Shown here piece by piece: positions 5,467-6,282 of a DNA stretch of 6,282 bases. Below the pieces are notes generated by a model. The model had not been told where the DNA came from and did no database searches. It saw only the letters and a program-made list of their open reading frames with translations. The DNA is from an uncultured Synergistales bacterium (GTDB taxonomy: Bacteria; Synergistota; Synergistia; Synergistales; Aminobacteriaceae). Position 1 is the stretch's first letter. Each line of letters starts with the position of its first letter. The DNA lies in contig CAJOGG010000110.1 in assembly GCA_905234205.1 (NCBI GenBank), positions 1 through 6,282 on the forward strand. The letters are read 5' to 3'. The translations under genes and the position numbers were made by a program.

Positions 5467-5495
5467 TTGAAATCGCAAAGCTAATATGTTATAAT
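5467..5495 (+). promoter_or_regulatory. Sigma-A promoter of the XRE/membrane-protein operon
   Basis: TTGAAA (5467-5472) and TATAAT (5490-5495) are separated by 17 bp, and TG at 5487-5488 makes an extended -10. The expected transcription start is near 5502, giving a leader of about 27 nt that carries AAGGAGGA (5513-5520) before the ATG at 5529. It fires away from the minus promoter; the two -35 boxes are 34 bp apart. Confidence 0.75.
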
Positions 5496-5528
5496 CCAGA
5501 AAATTTAATAAGAAGGAGGAAATGTAGA

Positions 5529-5804
5529 ATGCCACGTTGGCCTAGAGAAGATAAAAATCCGCTGGGTAAAATAAGGACAGATGCAGGATATTCACGCGAA
5601 AAAGCCGCAGCAAGCATGAATATATCATTGTCAACAATGATTCGTTACGAAACGGGTGTAACTGATATTCCTATAGGAATAGCCGAGGCTATGTCTGCAA
5701 TTTATAAAGTACCATTTGATACGTTAAGAAATACAATCAAGGAAATGAAACGGGAAAAGGGTATAAATATTTTAGGACACCATAGAGAGGCCAAAATATC
5801 ATGA
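5529..5804 (+). CDS. XRE-family helix-turn-helix regulator, 91 aa
   Basis: A small DNA-binding protein of the Cro/C1-XRE type. The five-helix domain spans about residues 10-68: LGKIRTDAGYSREKAAASMN (12-31) with the SREKAAASM helix 2, then recognition helix SLSTMIRYETG (33-43), then IPIGIAEAMSAIYKVPFDTL (47-66). The remaining 25 residues are a basic tail without a protease or dimerisation domain, so no RecA-dependent self-cleavage is expected. AAGGAGGA lies 8 nt before the ATG. The protein is transcribed from its own strong promoter back-to-back with that of the recombination operon, the usual place for a phage switch protein. It is likely to bind the intervening region and repress one or both promoters. 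Repressor versus Cro-like role cannot be decided from the sequence. Its stop overlaps the next start (ATGA). Confidence 0.82.
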   Translation: MPRWPREDKNPLGKIRTDAGYSREKAAASMNISLSTMIRYETGVTDIPIGIAEAMSAIYKVPFDTLRNTIKEMKREKGINILGHHREAKIS

Positions 5805-6178
5805 CCAGTAACGATAAATCAGACTTCATTACAGTCGAAATGTTTAACAACGGTATTCAGGAAATTAAGCTGGAACTCCAAAACATTAAATCTGAAATGC
5901 AAGAAATTAAGACTGAAGTAGGACAAATTGAGAAACAACAATCAATCAATTCTGTAAAAATCGACTTGCTTCAACACACTATTTATTGGAGTCTTGCCAT
6001 CAGTGGATTGTTTATGGCACTCGTCGGAATCCTTGTTGCAATAGTCGCTCTGAAACCTTTGAAAACTGAGAACGCTGAGAGACAGGAAAATCTATCACAA
6101 CGCAACATTCGGGATATTCGCAGTTTAATTCGTGAAGAAATCGCAATGGCTCGATCAGTTGCCAGTTCAGGAAAGTAA
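5801..6178 (+). CDS. Coiled-coil, single-pass membrane protein of unknown function, 125 aa
   Basis: Residues about 12-60 form a coiled coil with an I-Q-E-I-K / L-Q-N-I-K / M-Q-E-I-K / V-G-Q-I-E series of 7-residue repeats. One strongly hydrophobic segment follows (about 62-84: YWSLAISGLFMALVGILVAI). The tail (85-125) is charged and probably helical (RQENLSQRNIRDIRSLIREEI). There is no signal peptide. The layout recalls XhlA-like and other small phage membrane proteins but is longer at both ends, and the gene lies far from the lysis cassette. The start overlaps the XRE stop as ATGA, so the two proteins are translationally coupled and made from the same promoter. Production from the regulator's operon suggests expression in the lysogen and fits a superinfection-exclusion or sensing role, but this is inference. 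Confidence 0.7.
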   Translation: MTSNDKSDFITVEMFNNGIQEIKLELQNIKSEMQEIKTEVGQIEKQQSINSVKIDLLQHTIYWSLAISGLFMALVGILVAIVALKPLKTENAERQENLSQRNIRDIRSLIREEIAMARSVASSGK

Positions 6179-6188
6179 ATAAAATTTT

Positions 6189-6223
6189 AGAGTCCCTACC
6201 ACTTGCTTTTTGGCAGGAACTCT
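6189..6223 (+). terminator. Imperfect hairpin, probable terminator of the XRE operon
   Basis: AGAGTCCCTACC (6189-6200) pairs with GGCAGGAACTCT (6212-6223) in a 12-position stem with two mismatches around an 11-nt loop. It begins 10 nt after the membrane-protein stop. The following TTATAATCTT is only partly U-rich, so efficiency may be moderate. It overlaps a possible promoter for the next gene. Confidence 0.55.
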
Positions 6224-6230
6224 TTATAAT
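6203..6230 (+). promoter_or_regulatory. Possible promoter for the gene at 6267
   Basis: TATAAT (6225-6230) is a perfect -10 hexamer. TTGCTT (6203-6208), 16 bp upstream, is a poor -35 with three of six matches and lies in the loop of the hairpin. Transcription near 6237 would give a 30-nt leader ending in GGAGGAG before the ATG at 6267. The -10 could instead be chance in the terminator's AT-rich tail. Confidence 0.35.
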
Positions 6231-6266
6231 CTTAAATAAAATTCAAAACAAAACATGGAGGAGATT

Positions 6267-6282
6267 ATGACACAAGATCGCA
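6267..6282 (+). CDS. Start of a further gene, cut by the window end
   Basis: Only MTQDR is visible, so no function can be given. The ATG follows GGAGGAG (6257-6263) by 3 nt, with the AGGAG core at a usable distance. An in-frame ATG at 6255 overlaps that motif and is less likely. The gene continues on the plus strand after the XRE/membrane-protein operon and may have its own weak promoter. The start is credible; the gene itself rests on the ribosome binding site alone. Confidence 0.5.

Noticed and set aside
5522..5527. ATG-TAG minimal open frame just before the XRE start
   Set aside because: It lies within the spacing between ribosome binding site and ATG and is most likely chance.
1..6282. 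CRISPR array, tRNA, insertion sequence ends or att sites
   Set aside because: I saw no regularly spaced direct repeats, cloverleaf, transposase, terminal inverted repeats or duplicated core sequences.

Overview
The window looks like part of a temperate phage or prophage from a low-GC Gram-positive-type (Firmicutes) host. The DNA is AT-rich, genes are tightly packed, and many starts follow strong AGGAGG-type ribosome binding sites. The DUF1659/DUF2922 pair and the holin type fit Firmicutes. A Negativicutes (Selenomonas/Veillonella/Acidaminococcus-like) host is my best guess, but it is inference and cannot be fixed from this window.

Positions 1-2272 (+) hold the distal end of the structural (tail) block. 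It contains the 3' end of an unrecognised gene, a small beta-rich protein, two tail-fibre-like proteins that share a C-terminal domain (the second also has a DUF2793-like module), and a coiled-coil protein with internal repeats. Positions 2275-3073 (+) form the lysis cassette: an M15-family peptidase endolysin followed by a phi105/Cph1-type holin. Positions 3102-3587 (+) carry a DUF1659 and a DUF2922 small protein, each behind a near-perfect Shine-Dalgarno sequence.

The strand then switches. Positions 3612-5349 (-) are a compact three-gene operon, in transcription order: a protein with two SAP/HeH-like helical repeats, a small unknown acidic protein, and a Sak4-like RecA-fold ATPase. This looks like an early DNA-recombination module. 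It converges on the late genes at a 9-bp hairpin that overlaps the ATPase stop codon.

Positions 5350-5528 are a back-to-back promoter region. A TTGACA-N16-TATAAT promoter drives the minus operon and a TTGAAA-N17-TATAAT promoter drives the plus genes. A 14-bp perfect palindrome lies between them. The plus operon (5529-6178) encodes an XRE-type regulator translationally coupled to a coiled-coil, single-pass membrane protein. It ends at an imperfect hairpin that also overlaps a possible promoter for a further gene starting at 6267 and cut by the window edge.

The likely logic is as follows. The XRE protein probably controls the divergent promoters and so the recombination operon. The membrane partner could be a lysogeny-expressed function such as superinfection exclusion. 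The late tail/lysis genes read towards the switch from the other side. The least explained parts are the SAP-repeat/unknown/Sak4 trio and the XRE-membrane protein pair.
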